From Phoronis australis (taxonomy: Eukaryota; Phoronida; Phoronidae): DNA of 64,000 bases. The stretch lies in the NCBI GenBank assembly GCA_002633005.1, contig NMRA01000062.1, forward strand, positions 419,981-483,980, given 5' to 3'. A model generated the notes under the pieces. That model saw only the letters and a program-made list of their open reading frames with translations. It did not search any database and was not told where the DNA came from. Position 1 is the first letter of the stretch, and every line of letters starts with the position of its first letter. Positions 1 to 12,202 of this stretch are shown in pieces. Both the position numbers and the translations under genes were made by a program.

Positions 1-480
1 TTGCAAACCCGCGGCCGGGTTGTACACACTCTCCGATCCGGCTGCGGGTGGACTACATCCGCGATGTGGACTCGCCGTCGGGGTGTGACAGGCCCGCGAA
101 CCTAACCTGGCTGTGAACCATAGTCTACGTCATGCGACGTGACGCGTTCTCAGTGCCGTAAGGACAGTCCAGGGGAGGTCTAACATGGCTGCGGACCTAT
201 CAACATCCCAGCGGGCCACTGGCCGTTTCGACTGGGGTAGCTATGACTCAGTACTGAGTGTTGCCACACCGGCCACTCGGTTTGGCGCCGATTTCGGGAT
301 ATCCTGACGTTAATACCCGTGACCGACTGTCTAGTTCGGGTCCTGGCTTTACAGAAGACGTCCTTCGGAAACTAGCACAAGTGCCCGGGTAAACGGCAAA
401 TTTCTCGGCCGTTTACTTCGGTTTCAGAAGAACGTCTTCTGTTCATTGGGCAGGGGTTAAGAAGTACTCACTTGAAAACA
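1..480. other. GC-richer segment, no gene assigned
   Basis: This stretch is visibly richer in G+C and CpG than the rest of the window. The longest plus-strand open stretch begins at the ATG near 184 and closes after about 40 codons at 'ATATCCTGA' near 300, with no motif I recognise. A small palindrome built on 'CGGCAAATTTCTCGGCCG' lies near 395-412, and 'GTTTCAG' near 420 would fit a splice acceptor. It could be an exon or 5' region cut by the window edge, but nothing supports one reading. Confidence 0.3.
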
Positions 481-489
481 ATTCGTAGT

Positions 490-1160
490 CTCGAGATACG
501 TGCCGGAATCTGAAGGATATTGGTAATTTTATAGATTATTAGAGAAAGACACGTTCAAAAATCGAAATTCCTATAACGCGCAAGGCTGCGCGTTATACGA
601 ATCTGGAGAAGATTAGCAGTTTAAAGATTAGCCGGTATTAGAGAGACCCGATCAAAATGTCGCAGAATGTGTTATTGTGTTCATTTTCCCGTGTACTCCC
701 CACACAAAAATCGAAATTCCTATGTGGCGCAAGGCTGCACGTTATCGGAATCTGAGGAGTATTGGCAATTTTATAGATTATTAGAGAAAACCCCGTTCGA
801 AAATCGAAATTCCTATATTGCACAAGGCTGCGCGTTATGGGAATCCGAAGAAGAAGGGTGTTTTAAAGACTATTAGAGAAAGACCGAACAAAAATCGAAA
901 TTCCTATATTGCGCTGATGGAGATTGGCCGATTTGTTGTGTAGTTCAAAGGCTGGGTCTACGAAAGTCGAATTATCATAGTGTGCATTGGTGCGCGGTTT
1001 AAAAATGTAGATGAATACCACTGTCTGGAACCTTGTGCAGTATAGGAATGTTACGAAGACTAGTAAAGAAAAGCAACTGTTGATGAATAGTCCATTTTAT
1101 ATGTAATTAAGAAAGTTGTTCAACGAAAATCGAAATTATTATATTGCGCAGTTTGGGGTT
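490..1160 (+). repeat. Degenerate tandem repeat, ~91-93 bp units
   Basis: The word 'AAATCGAAATTCCTAT' recurs at about 559, 708, 801 and 892, with a weaker copy near 1128. It is followed each time by variants of 'GCGCAAGGCTGCGCGTTA', 'GAATCTGAGGAGTATTGG' and 'TATTAGAGAAA'. Spacings are 149, 93 and 91 bp. Between 667 and 876 two units stay open in one frame, giving a 31-residue periodic peptide, but other copies break the frame, so I read it as a non-coding minisatellite-like repeat. Confidence 0.7.
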
Positions 1161-1271
1161 TTGCTAATTAGCGAATCAATCCTGAACGTACTAGTGAATG
1201 AAATGTAAAATTCCCATCAAGCTGCTGGGCATATTATAGAAAGTCAGATTTTGAATAAGTAGTCTATTTGT

Positions 1272-1409
1272 TTCCATAAAAGTTATACGCCGTATAGCAA
1301 CAACGACATCGCATTATCACCCGTTATTGTTGAACAATGTACCTGACGTCATGCAACAATCAAACTTATCCAGCGGATTACTTTTGAAGCGTTATGCAAC
1401 TCAGCCCAG
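1272..1409 (+). repeat. MITE-like repeat R2, copy a
   Basis: This is one of three copies of a ~140-155 bp element; the others are at 50971-51125 (opposite orientation) and 58805-58923. Shared blocks are 'CATAAAAGTTATACGCCG', 'TTATTGTTGAACAATG', 'TGACGTCATGCAACAATC' and 'TTATCCAGCGGATA'. The ends form an imperfect inverted repeat ('GTTGCATAAAAG' against 'CTTTTG..GTTATGCAAC'). The 1160-2150 surroundings show no gene. Confidence 0.7.
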
Positions 1410-2150
1410 AAGTATAAAAGAAGACAACTTGAATGTACAAATAAATACATCAAAGGCGTCACGGTGACATGCAAAGGTGTGTTACACCGCTGAAGGCTTG
1501 GCACCTTACAATAAATGAAATGTGGTGCTTGTGCCATTTTTGAGAACTGGCTTTCATAAAAAGATTGGTATCAAAATCCGGTGGAAGTTAGTGTATTGAG
1601 AAACAAAAATCTCTCTGTATTGCGAAGGAAATGGTGTGTTTCTAGTGGCATAGCTTCTTCATTATTATTTTAGAATGTTGGAGTAATAGAAATAATGTGT
1701 AGCAAGCTTAAGGCCAGCAATAAAATTGCAAATTCCAAACGAGCACATGCACGAATTGCCTGTGAGTCGAGTTGACGTTTCATTCTACAACAATTCAGCC
1801 ACATAATTATCTGAACTGACGAGTTCCTTCAGGCATATAAACCGCAAGCTGTTTTTGTAAACATCGTGTAGAACGAGACTCTTCTTTGGTTGGAGCGAAG
1901 TGATAAGATTCTAAAAGTGACTGTACAAGATCATCTCCGCAAAGCATAAAGAGAAAATTAATGAAAGTTGTCTTTACATGCCTAGGAGGTTCATGTCCAT
2001 CACATTTACCTACTCAACTGTCCATTCTATTTTAGGTCTGCAGATCCAGAATTTTAAACTGAAGAGTGTTTTTCAATTGTTAAATTTGTCGTGACGAGAT
2101 GGGACCTCTGTTTTGTGCCTGGCCCCAAGTTGTAGGATATTTACCTATAA

Positions 2151-2325
2151 ACCGTCACTCCCAGGGGAGGACCAGGACTTTTAGTTGGGGGGGAAGGCAG
2201 AGTATTAGCCAGGATTTTGCCCGTCAGTCATTTGCACCCCCAATCTGCCAAATGGAATCTGGGAGAATTTTAGGGGGAGGGGCCCCTTGGCCCCTCCCCC
2301 CTTAAATCCGCCAATGACTCCGAAT
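2151..2325 (+). repeat. Repeat R4, G/C-tract MITE-like copy a
   Basis: An element of about 170 bp with a G-tract near one end and a matching C-tract near the other, related to 48500-48668. Shared words include 'CCAGGA..TTTT', 'GTATTAGCCAGGATTTTGCC', 'AAATGGAATCTGGGAGAA' and 'CCCCTCCCCCCTTAAATC'. The ends form an imperfect inverted repeat. Confidence 0.7.
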
Positions 2326-5300
2326 GACTAAATCTAGTCAGATAAAATTTCAATTGACGGTTTTGGTACACAGCATGCAACCGATGATCTCACATAAAGA
2401 ACAAGAAAGACAAACTATTTTGTTGAGATACCTTGAAGAGTAGCGTGACAAAGTTATATAATCTCGTCAATTATACACGGAAACACGGACGTATATATTA
2501 TATTCATAGTTGGTTTATACTCAGCTGCCTTTGACATCGGGCTATGAACAGGATACAGTTCGTTTCACATCCGTTAGTTGATCATGGTGCACGTGTTTCT
2601 AAATATTCACGTGTGTGTAAAACTCATCGTCAATTTTGAACGTCGTCACAACAAACTTGAGTAACAGCGACCAAGAATGAAGCCATAGACTACAACACGT
2701 TGGAACTGTCTGTGAACAACATGTAAATACCAAGCACGCTCATTCGGCACGTCACACGTCATTTTCCATAACATGTTATAATAGCTTACGTTAGCTTGAG
2801 CAACGGATTTCCCCCAAAACCGGACCATCGCATTTCTAACGGAATTTTAAGAGCCTGGAACTATTTTTCGCTAGCCTAAATCTTACAGGAGTATGAATTA
2901 TTGATTAAATTTCTCACCTTCACTATGGCCATTCGCCACTGAATTCACTGCACGCCGTAACGAGTAATCAATCGGCGAAATTTTATTTTTTTAAGAGCCA
3001 CTGCACGAGAATATTAGGCAAATTGCAATATTCTGGGATCATGACGTCACGATATTTAACTTTGATGTACTAAAAATATCACTTGGGGTGAACTAGCTCC
3101 AAAAATATAAGATAGTTTTGCCTTTGAATATACAAGGAATAATTAATTCGAGTGAGAAATTGATCGGAACCTCTCGTACGCAACTGCTGAAATTGCCCAG
3201 CGCAATTAAACTACTTTGCAGAGAATTTAAAAAATCTAAACTTGATTAAGTGATACACTACTCCACCCACCAAACCAGCTACACATTTAGGCCTAGTTCA
3301 AGGACCCTGTAATCGAAGGGCCACGGAATAGCTCAACATGCCCACATAGGTTCTGCAGTAACGACAGCTTTTGTCTTTGACTAGATATCTTTACTTCCGT
3401 AGACAGCACCCTTAAGTTCCGAAGGACACGTTTAGCGAGGGCACATTTTCACTTGTTTCACACTGTTATCAATAGAGGGCGGGAAAACAGTCAAAATATG
3501 ACTTAAACAGGAAGCGAATGTAATATAAACAACCTCGGTGAGTTTTAGTCCATACGTCACCTACATATTTGTTTCGAGCATTCCCTAAGCGAAATATTGT
3601 GTTAATGGCATTTTGCTAAAAAATTGGTAAACACAGACGTTACAAAATTTCCTGCCATTTCCCCGAGGTGAAAACAAACCCAACTTCGACGTCACGGTGA
3701 GGAGAGGTGTTGTTTAGCACGGTCTATGATTTCAGTGTTCGCCTGTCGACCATATAATAAACATATTTTAGTGAAATATGGTCATTTTCACCTGTTTATA
3801 TATTTGTGAAGCGTAAAATCTGCTGAAAAACACGGAACTTTATCTGACCTTGTTCAAGTTTGAAAGCTTACAAAGCTTTGCTTTACTCGAAGTCAAGATT
3901 GGCTGAGTTACGCTAAAGTTCCAAGTAGACGCATACCTAATCTTGAGAAAATGAAATTTCAGTTCTAGCACAACTGAGATATTCAGCCAATCAGCGAATG
4001 GATAAGAGAAATAATTCTTAATTCAAATCGTCAATATCTTCGCAGAGCTAATTTGTTTGCGCAGTCACACGATCAATCTCTTGTTCAGTTTTAGAGCCCT
4101 CATCGAATGTATCAGAAACGTTTTCAGATTTTCTTTCACTCTTTCTGATTTCACTGACTTAAGTGCCCAGGTAATTGTATTGCACGAATCCCTCACTCTA
4201 GGAGAGCTTCCTGCATTCTTTAACTGTGATCAGAAGAATTGATGAACCAGTTTCAGCTGGCACAGTGACCAAAACTCCAAGCTACATTGGAGGCTTGAAC
4301 CAAGTCACGCATAGGCTGATCTGTGAAATATTCTAAATTTCTTTTCACGTTTTGTTTTTAGAATAAATCAATCGTCAAAATTAAAGCTGCACTAGTGATT
4401 AGACAAGTCTCCCCGTCGGTCCTGCCACCTGTCGGCGTAGCTAGCATATAGGCCTTCTAGTCGTGCGAATCTTTCAGTACTTTTCAAGTCTGTATTTGTA
4501 AACAGTTTAATTAACAAAAAATTGTAATTAAGGGGCCCATTAAATATCAGTTTTGAATGTCAAATACCGGTTAATTGACATGCGAAAGTGTTAATTGTTG
4601 CGCTGACTTGTTGAAAGTAAACTAAGACTTGTTTCAGCTGTCGTGACGTCACAAGCCGACAATAAAGAACAAACATGACATATGTTGGTCAATCATCAAT
4701 TAAGCCAACCATAGCGACTTCCCTTATTGTCGATTTGTACACGAAGGACGTCACGTAACGAAATTCCACGCTGGTTATAATGCAACAACTAAGTGGGCTC
4801 GCTCAGGCGAGTCTTGTGAAATATTTTCGGATTTTTCAGAATTTTTTTCTGAGTGAACAAAGATAATGATTCGGATCTGCAATTGGATTCCTGCGATAAA
4901 CCTTCACGAGCCAGGGAATAACTCAACAAGACGCGTATGAGTGGGCCTTATGACAAAAGTGCATAGCAAAGGTTACAAGAGCCAAACTAAACTCAACATG
5001 CTTGCAAATTCCTCCGTTTTGAAACTTTTCGTTGATGCAATTTCTTCAAACTTGTTTTATGACCGACAGTCCAGGACCAGCCAAAATGATGTCCATGTAC
5101 TTGCTCATTTATGGCCAACATAATCCAGTCTTCTGCTGGCGTAGATCTGGATACGCCGCGTTCCTTTATTATCCAGTTTTGGCGGAGAAAGCGCTTTCGA
5201 CTTTTTCCGCATATACATCTCTCTTGATTGTGACACGGAAGTTACGATTACCAACTCTCCGTATTTTGATATACAAGGGGCCAAACACTTTCTAGAATCA

Positions 5301-5760
5301 AACAAAATTAATGTAACTGTGTTAAGTATTACCATTCAATCACTTAGCGCCAAATTATCTCATGTCAATTGTAAACAATTATTCTAACACAGCATTCACA
5401 CTGTAGACTTATTCTCCTACGACACTGTATGAGAATCATGGTTAACAACTTCCACCTGGCCTTCAAACTTTACAATTGATGGCTAAAGCATGCACTCCAA
5501 ACCCGCATCTGTCTTTTGCTCAGCAAACGAAGGTCTTGCTGTAGGTGTAAGTGACAAACTGGTGGTAAAAAGTCCACGCCCTTGATTCTTTTACAGCGTT
5601 CGAAGGTCTACTCATTTATATCACCATTGATCATAAAAACATTTGCATCGGATACCTTTACAGACTGCCAGTCTCATCTGTGAAATAACGTTTGACGCAT
5701 TATTCCAATCATAATTACGCCATACCCGGTGACACGTTGAATAACCTCATAAAAACACTT
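2326..5760. other. Intergenic, no gene recognised
   Basis: I see only short unsupported open frames on both strands (all under 90 codons, several on non-ATG starts) and no recognisable domain, RNA gene or long repeat. AT-rich sequence with scattered CRE-like 'TGACGTCA' words. Confidence 0.5.
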
Positions 5761-5769
5761 TGGGCCCCA

Positions 5770-6850
5770 AAAGTGCCATAAACACAAACATAAACACGTG
5801 CTTAACGACTGGTAACCTAATACGAATTCGTTTCAAGGATAAGCTCCACAGACAAACCAAGGTAAACCCTCGCAACTCACAATCTTATTTTGCCTGTGTA
5901 AATAACTTCAAATTATGCAACAAGATTCTCGAAAACAAATTGCTTCCTCTAAGCAGTCCTACTACCATAATACTTTGAAAAAGTATAGTCTTACACCAAT
6001 AAAACATGGGATATAATTCCAACAATTATGAACAACAAGAGTGCGAGTGTTTGGTACTCTGGAGTGTCTCTTACGTGTAGACAACTTACACTAAACCTGG
6101 TCGTTGTACGAAATGCCAAGATTATTCAACAATTGCTTCTTTCAAAAAAGTCCATCCCTTTGTGAATCAACAAGAAACATTTCAAAAACTATCGTCCCGC
6201 TGCTAAACCGTTTAAGAACATTAATCATGAACATGTACAAGTATAAGAGACATGGTTGCAAAACAAAGCACTGATCACAACAACTTGTTCGAAATAACCA
6301 AACTTGCTGTCCATATATAACCCACCCTCTCACGATCACCATAAATCAAAATCTACACACCGCCATCTTTCCCGATTCTCTGAAGATTGCAGACAGCACG
6401 ATTTGGACCCAGAGCAACCTGGCCACAACAGACCCATTTTTCGATGCTTCTCGCCATCCCAAAAAGTATTGAAAATTGCCCACAATCAATTTTTGTAGTT
6501 TCCTAAGTGCTAATCATATCCTTTATAAACATAAAGAAATTTCATTCTCGAAAACTTGTTTCACTTGAATTTCTGAATCGTATGCTGCATACTGACAATA
6601 ACACAAACCCTCTCGTCTACTTTGTCAATCTGTCAAAAGCCTTTGACACTATTGATTACCATATCCTCTTACAGATGAGTCACTACGGTATAGCAGGTAC
6701 TGAGAAATACACTTTTCGGCGTACACTGTTTTCCGCAAATCGTCCCATTTTGTCGAATCCCGTCTTAAACAAGTTTCGAAAACTGACGGAGACAAATCAT
6801 TTGAGGACAACCTGTCTGATGATGATTCATGTTTCGCACACATTTTGAGT
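5770..6850 (+). pseudogene. Non-LTR retrotransposon reverse transcriptase remnant
   Basis: A decayed plus-strand ORF2 of a LINE-type (CR1/L2/jockey-like) element. Near 5800-5930 the residues 'LTTGNLIRIRFKDKLHRQTK' and 'NKILENKLL' match the linker region seen before RT domains. Near 6170-6230 'FKNYRPAAKPFKNI' corresponds to the NYRPIS block, and 6540-6690 reads 'LVSLEFLNRML' then 'YFVNLSKAFDTIDYHILL' and 'SHYGIAG', the RT active-region core. Stops and frame changes separate these blocks and the YxDD region was not found, so the copy is dead. The family assignment within non-LTR elements is inference. Confidence 0.85.
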
Positions 6851-7615
6851 TTCAATATTTACCCAAGTGTGTGCAATGAATGATTTTGCCACTCTGAAAT
6901 AACCCTGGCGTTTTGGTGATATTTGAATTTGGTTGACGAAATTCTACTTGTTCTATTCCATTTGTCCACACTCGGGTGAGCATTCCACCAGAAACGTAAG
7001 TACCCGTGTTTCACCATGTGACCATGGAATTAGGAACAACCCCTAAGGGGATCCCGAAACCTAACTCTTACAAACAGTACGCCGGAGTAGCGAGGCTAGT
7101 TGAATAATTTTTGCTCGAAAGATAATTTCGCCGAAACTTTATGGCAACTTTGCTTGATACTAAGCAAGGTGATAATTCATTGCTTCCGTTGCGTGCTGAA
7201 CATGTGAAATCCTATACCCCATATCGGGAATTTCCTTGAATAGGTCCATGGTCGGATATTCGGAATACAACCTTTCAGAAACGTCAAATGGAAAGAGAGT
7301 GCCCTTTACGCTGTGCTAATACGATTAGTTATCAACAAATCAACCCAATATCTGATTAAATGACAGTCACCTGAGCGAAATGATGATCCCAAACTATAAT
7401 GTCTAGACCAAATAAACAGAATTTTATACATCAAAACATATTTCATACGAATTTCCGAACAATCCATCAGATTTTCAAAACATGCAAACTGTTACTCAAA
7501 ATACGTCCATAGTCGTACTTTTGGGTGGGTCTATTTTCGGAAAACCCCGGTAGTTACATGTAGTTTGTAGTAAGTGTTCGGATCCATAGCCAGAACGATT
7601 AAAGTTGCCCGTGCT
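6851..7615. other. Intergenic, no gene recognised
   Basis: No coding or RNA signal seen. A short stretch near 7522-7560 ('GGGTGGGTCTATTTTCGG') resembles one near 22147-22170, so some low-copy repeat material is present. Confidence 0.4.
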
Positions 7616-7616
7616 T

Positions 7617-8050
7617 GGGGAAGACTGCAACACATGGTGAGGACAATGTAATACATGGTGGAGAATACTGTAACACATCATGTGGAATCATCGTGGACAA
7701 CACTGTAACACATCGTGGGGGTCACTATGACACATTGTGCAGAATACTGTAATATGGTGGAGAATACATGTACTGTAACACACAATGGAGAATATTTTAA
7801 CACATCGTTAAGAATACTGTAATACATGGTGGGAAATACTGCAACACATCGTGCAGAATAATGTAACACATGGTGGAGAACACTGCTACACATCGTTAAG
7901 AATACTGTAACGCATCGTGAGGAATACCTTAACAAACCGTGGAGTACGCTGCAACACGTAGAGAATACTGTAACTCATCGTGAGGAACACTGTAATACAC
8001 GGTGGCAAAACGGTAAAACGTCGTGGAGAACATTTCAACACATTTGTAAC
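7617..8050. repeat. 22-bp minisatellite
   Basis: About 20 degenerate head-to-tail copies of a 22-bp unit of the form 'GAATACTGTAACACATCGTG' plus two bases (GA). Variation is mostly point change, with a few shortened units. Open frames across this tract on the minus strand are produced by the repeat and are not genes. Confidence 0.9.
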
Positions 8051-8879
8051 ACCGTGGGACTACAATAGTTAAACTTGCCGTGTTCCGTAACCGTACAGTT
8101 ATTCTGAATTCGTACATTCTGTAAATACTCTGCTATTGCTAAAAGATGGCGCTGTTGTTTGTTCCGGATGTTTTCGCGCCTTGGGGAGTGTTATAGGTTT
8201 CTGTCTCTATCTCGGCGATGTCAAACAACAGTTCTGCTGTGACCTTCCATTGTATTGGTATAAAGTTACGTGGTTCCAACTTGTAGTGTTAGTTGTCTTC
8301 CGCCTGTACTAAACCCTGCAACTTGTTATGTGTCCTAATTAGGTAGACTATGCAAAATTTCGTCGATTCACTCTGATTAAAGAAGCATGGAACGCGAAAA
8401 CTCCCCAAAAATATCCTGACGAAAACGTCATTTCGCAAAGTCTATTATTACTAGTTATTCGCTTTCCCTGTGAGGGATTTTCCAGATAAAAATCCCGCAA
8501 TTCACGTTTTTTGAAATACGCGTGAATGAAAAACTCTGTAGTCACCACAGTGTTTCTAATCTGCCTATCACTTAGATAAATGCGCGCACGTGCTTACAGT
8601 CATTCAACAAACAGCTGACTGGCCAGATTAATATCAACAGCAGATTATTAGATTATCATGTGTGATCGCACTCCGAATCTAAGGTCGACAGGCCAGCCAG
8701 TGTAGCAAGCAGTTTTCCAAAACAAATGTGCGTTTTAGAATACTTATGAATACAACGTTACCTATATCACTAATTAAAACTGTTACAAATTACATCAATT
8801 GTCTCTTAATCGGACTGGCTGCTGCTTAGGTCGCCATTGGTTTGCTTACATCAAAGCCCACAATAGTCGAATAAGAGCA

Positions 8880-9125
8880 AAGTTCTACGTCTACATCTTC
8901 ACATACCAGATAAGGAGACTGACATGCTTTGCCTTGTGGGAGAAATATCGACAAATGCTGTGCAGTTGACAGATGGTATTTTTTAAACTGAATCTTAAAG
9001 AAAAATGCTTCACATCAACAAAAATGCAAAATCTTCGTGAAGAAGCCGTAAAAATACCTGGTGAGCAGGTTGAATTCTGTTTCAGTGGCAGAGAGAACCA
9101 GTACGAGTAATACATTTTTCGCGTT
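8880..9125 (+). repeat. Dispersed repeat R9, copy a
   Basis: Shares a ~230-bp region with 50120-50365 and about 170 bp with 55200-55370. Common blocks are 'AAAAATGCTTCACATCAACA', 'AAATGCAAAATCTTCGTGAA' and 'CGTAAAAATACCTGGTGA'. The three copies are diverged. No terminal repeats were recognised, so the type of element is unknown. The preceding 8060-8880 shows no gene. Confidence 0.6.
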
Positions 9126-9426
9126 CCAGGCCTTTTTAACTCAGCGTGCGTGTTTAAAAATTGAAAACACGAATAATCGGTAATAATCGGAGACTGGGCT
9201 CATAAAAGGCAAAGATTTTATAGATACCTAAGTATCTTTGTAAAAGGTCTTAAAAAGTATGTGGTCGTACCCGAGCAACTGATTTGAAATAATGCACAGA
9301 GTGTTAAATTACTGCGCATGTATCGGCAAAACAACATCACCTGACTACGAGCTGTTTTTTAGCTGCAGGCCGGGTGGCGGCTAAGCAAGGTTTGTGGGTA
9401 TATAGGCATCTGAAATTCTCCCTATA

Positions 9427-9490
9427 TGCATGGACGGCGCACCGTAGGGGGCTATAGCCCCCACTTTTTTGCTGCTGCACCGCCCATGAT
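9427..9490. repeat. Short hairpin repeat R3, copy a
   Basis: A ~64-bp near-palindrome beginning 'CATGGACGGCGCACCG', with central 'GGGGGCTATAGCCCCC' and closing 'TGCTGCACCGCCCATGAT'. The outer arms and the central G/C block are each self-complementary. Related copies sit at 15725-15820 and 24624-24712. Confidence 0.75.
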
Positions 9491-9828
9491 AGGGGTGTTC
9501 ACTTTGGGCCGATGTCATTAATGAATGAATTGAGCATCAAGGGTGCAAAGGATGAGTGCGAAAATCGTGAAAACTCTGAAAACTTTAGGGTGGTGTTTAG
9601 TCGGACAACTATGGTAATGCATCATCAGATTTTTTTGCCTAGTAGAATGCTAATGCGTCTCAAGCTCCCGTTACTTGTACACATACCACTGGGGCAAGTT
9701 GTAACTTGTTACAGGTAATTTGCTACGTCATACGCCACGAGCTATTTAGAGAAATGGGCAGAGATTATTGAAGATATGCACGAGTTTTTACTTCTTTTTA
9801 CGGAATGGGTTATTTGGAATTAATAATG

Positions 9829-9861
9829 AAGGGAGGGAGGGAGGGAGGGGGGGGGGGGTGG
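9829..9861 (+). repeat. G-rich simple repeat (GGGA/G-tract)
   Basis: Four GGGAGGGA-type units run into a tract of about 12 consecutive G. The G runs could form a quadruplex. No gene lies within about 1 kb on either side. Confidence 0.85.
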
Positions 9862-10529
9862 TAGGAGAGAGGACTGGCTGTTATTGAATTCCGATAGTTT
9901 TCTTGCGTTATTCTGTCATTTGGTGAGAGAGCCCGTTGCACACGTTAGGACATCTAGTGAGGTAGAGTGTTACGGGTAGTCAACATATACAGGGGAGGGA
10001 AAAGGAGCAGGAGTCCTGCTTGGCCCTCATTTGAAAATTAAAGATACTCGCATACTCTTTCCTGTGCATTCACCGGTTCAGTTTCGTCAGTCAAATAATA
10101 TCCCCAAAATCTAAGCATTTCGTAACTTTCAGCCCGTTGGGTTTGCCTCATTTTACCACTAGTGTTAACCTCATTATATGTGGTGGCCGTCGAGTGAGTA
10201 CCCAAAATGCTTGAGTCAGCTGCCACGCACTATGGCGGCAATTTTAGGTGATGGTGCACCATCAGATAGAACTTAAACTAAAAATCATATTAAATTGAAT
10301 TAAGTTTGAAAATATTTCGAGCTGTGTTGAATGAGCTTTACCTGGGTAAAAATGTTGCCTGAACTAACTTGCTTTGAAATCCGTTTAACGAAACTGACTA
10401 GAAGAGAGGATCTTTAAGTGTCACAGACTGGATATTATCTGTAACAGCAGTGTGTTTTATGCCCAACAGGCAGCTAGCAAGCCAGTTAAATTCGTTTTCT
10501 TGGATTTTGTATTAGCTTAATGTTTGCAG

Positions 10530-10585
10530 AAATGCATTGGGGTCATCTCATAAAAGGCTTTCGATAGGTCAGCAAATATTGCGAG
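10530..10585 (-). pseudogene. Possible reverse transcriptase scrap
   Basis: Read on the minus strand, about 10548-10583 gives 'AIFADLSKAFYE', which resembles the conserved 'FxDLSKAFD' block of non-LTR reverse transcriptases. Flanking minus-strand translation is interrupted and only faintly RT-like. The rest of 9862-11104 shows no gene. The match is only 12 residues, so this is tentative. Confidence 0.35.
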
Positions 10586-11104
10586 CCGGACTTTTCATTG
10601 AAATAAGTGATTTGGCATTTTGTCTTTAAGATCTGCAGCTTGATAAATCTTCGTTGTTTTTAATTAATGGGACAACGTTTGCAATTTAAATTTTATTCGC
10701 GAAAGCTCAATTTGCAAACAATTTGTTAATGACAAAGGGCGAGGGTTTTGTGAATTAAAGAGAGCATGATTTTAATAATTTGATGGTGATTTATTTCTCC
10801 GTGTGAGTCAAACTGATGAGTGTTTTAAAGTGGACATTGTTTTAATACCCTAATATTCATTAGCAACTGCAATTTTTTAATCTGCGTTGCACTTATGATG
10901 GGAGACGTATAGTACCTGTTTAGTTAGTATTAAACTGAAGTTCACAAGGTCACAAGGTGAACGGCTATCTTTAACATATCGTATGATGAAAAAAAAAACT
11001 TTGGAAATATCCAGCTTTCTATTCTGTTTATATACACAACAAACAATATAAGCATCAGCGAATATTTAAAACTAAATTTAAGTGTGTTACTTACAGTTGT
11101 TTTC

Positions 11105-11457
11105 TTAAAAGGATACCAAACCCAGTTTTGGCCTATTAACAGATACTAAAACGACTTTTCCATACAATTCACTGAAACAAAATGATACTCTGTAAAACTC
11201 GACTACCCTCAAAAGTTTCGAGGAAAATTTGAAAATTGCTTTCTACAAATGCTAAACAGGCAAGCGTGACCTACGCTTTTTGCGAATTCACAACAACTGA
11301 AGGGAAAGACCACCCACCAAGGACCATAATGTCTAATGTGTGACATAGGGAGTTGATACTTGCCTTCAACATCTGAAATTGACCCTAATGATTCATCAGC
11401 AAGTGACAGGACGAGGATTGGTTGAAATCATCAAAGCAGGGTTTACTATCCTTCTAA
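11105..11457 (+). mobile_element. TTAA-flanked MITE family R1, copy A
   Basis: A ~350-bp non-coding element with terminal inverted repeats. The left end reads 'TTAAAAGGATACCAAACCC' and the right end the complement of 'AAGGATAGTAAACCC'. It is flanked by TTAA on the left and CTAA (one change) on the right. Other copies are at 23729-24090, 28661-29007 (inverted), 30761-31017, 47235-47300 (inverted) and 62588-62700. TTAA target duplication is known for piggyBac and Kolobok transposons, so R1 is probably mobilised by one of these; that is inference. Confidence 0.8.
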
Positions 11458-12202
11458 CACCGACGCTTTTCTACATAGTGTCAAACTATTCAATCGATTG
11501 TGGTAACTTATTTGATTTGATGATAAATCAATATTTTTAATTATACACACTTTTGATATTTACTGTAATTAAAATCACGCGAAAAACATCATTATCACCA
11601 ATCACCGTTCCTTCTATTCCACTCGCCGTTACATGTACATTTTGTCGTCACTTGAGATGTATGCTCCAGTATGCACTCAATAAAGGTAGGGTAGCTTGTG
11701 TGGATTTGGTTAAACGCTGTTACCACAACCATGACCGAATAACTTGTTAAATACTTTCATTAAAATAGCAAAAATCATTTCTACTTCAGTTTTGTGAACA
11801 ACATTTCTATTTTATTCAGAAACGATTTTGGATCCCATAGTGATATTTTCAGCTACACCTGTACCTATATTCTGCTGTTGTTGCCGTCTCTATGTTCTCA
11901 GGTAGGCTACCGTCGTTTTACATTAGAAAATTACCATCTATACGTTGTCTCACCTCGACATTTCCCCGGCTTAACGTTCCTGGGCCCGGCGTTCTACCTT
12001 TCCGATGCCTCCCGGTTCGGTGCCGACTAGCTCTTTTACAGTTTGGGCGACATTCCAAGTTTTCCTGAAACCGAAGATTCAGAAGTTTTCTTGTTAGTCG
12101 TCTATAAGCCCTTATCAAAATTTTTCGATCCACAACGGACATGTATTCCTGACCATGTTTTTGTTTGCGCTTTTTAATCACTGAAAAGCATCATCCCCAG
12201 AA

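Noticed and set aside
7678-7935. Minus-strand frames through the 22-bp minisatellite
   Set aside because: Repeat-derived peptide periodicity, and no start or splice support.
11918-12181. 87-codon minus-strand frame rich in Arg and Lys
   Set aside because: No family match, overlapped by a plus-strand frame and adjacent to the transposon end.
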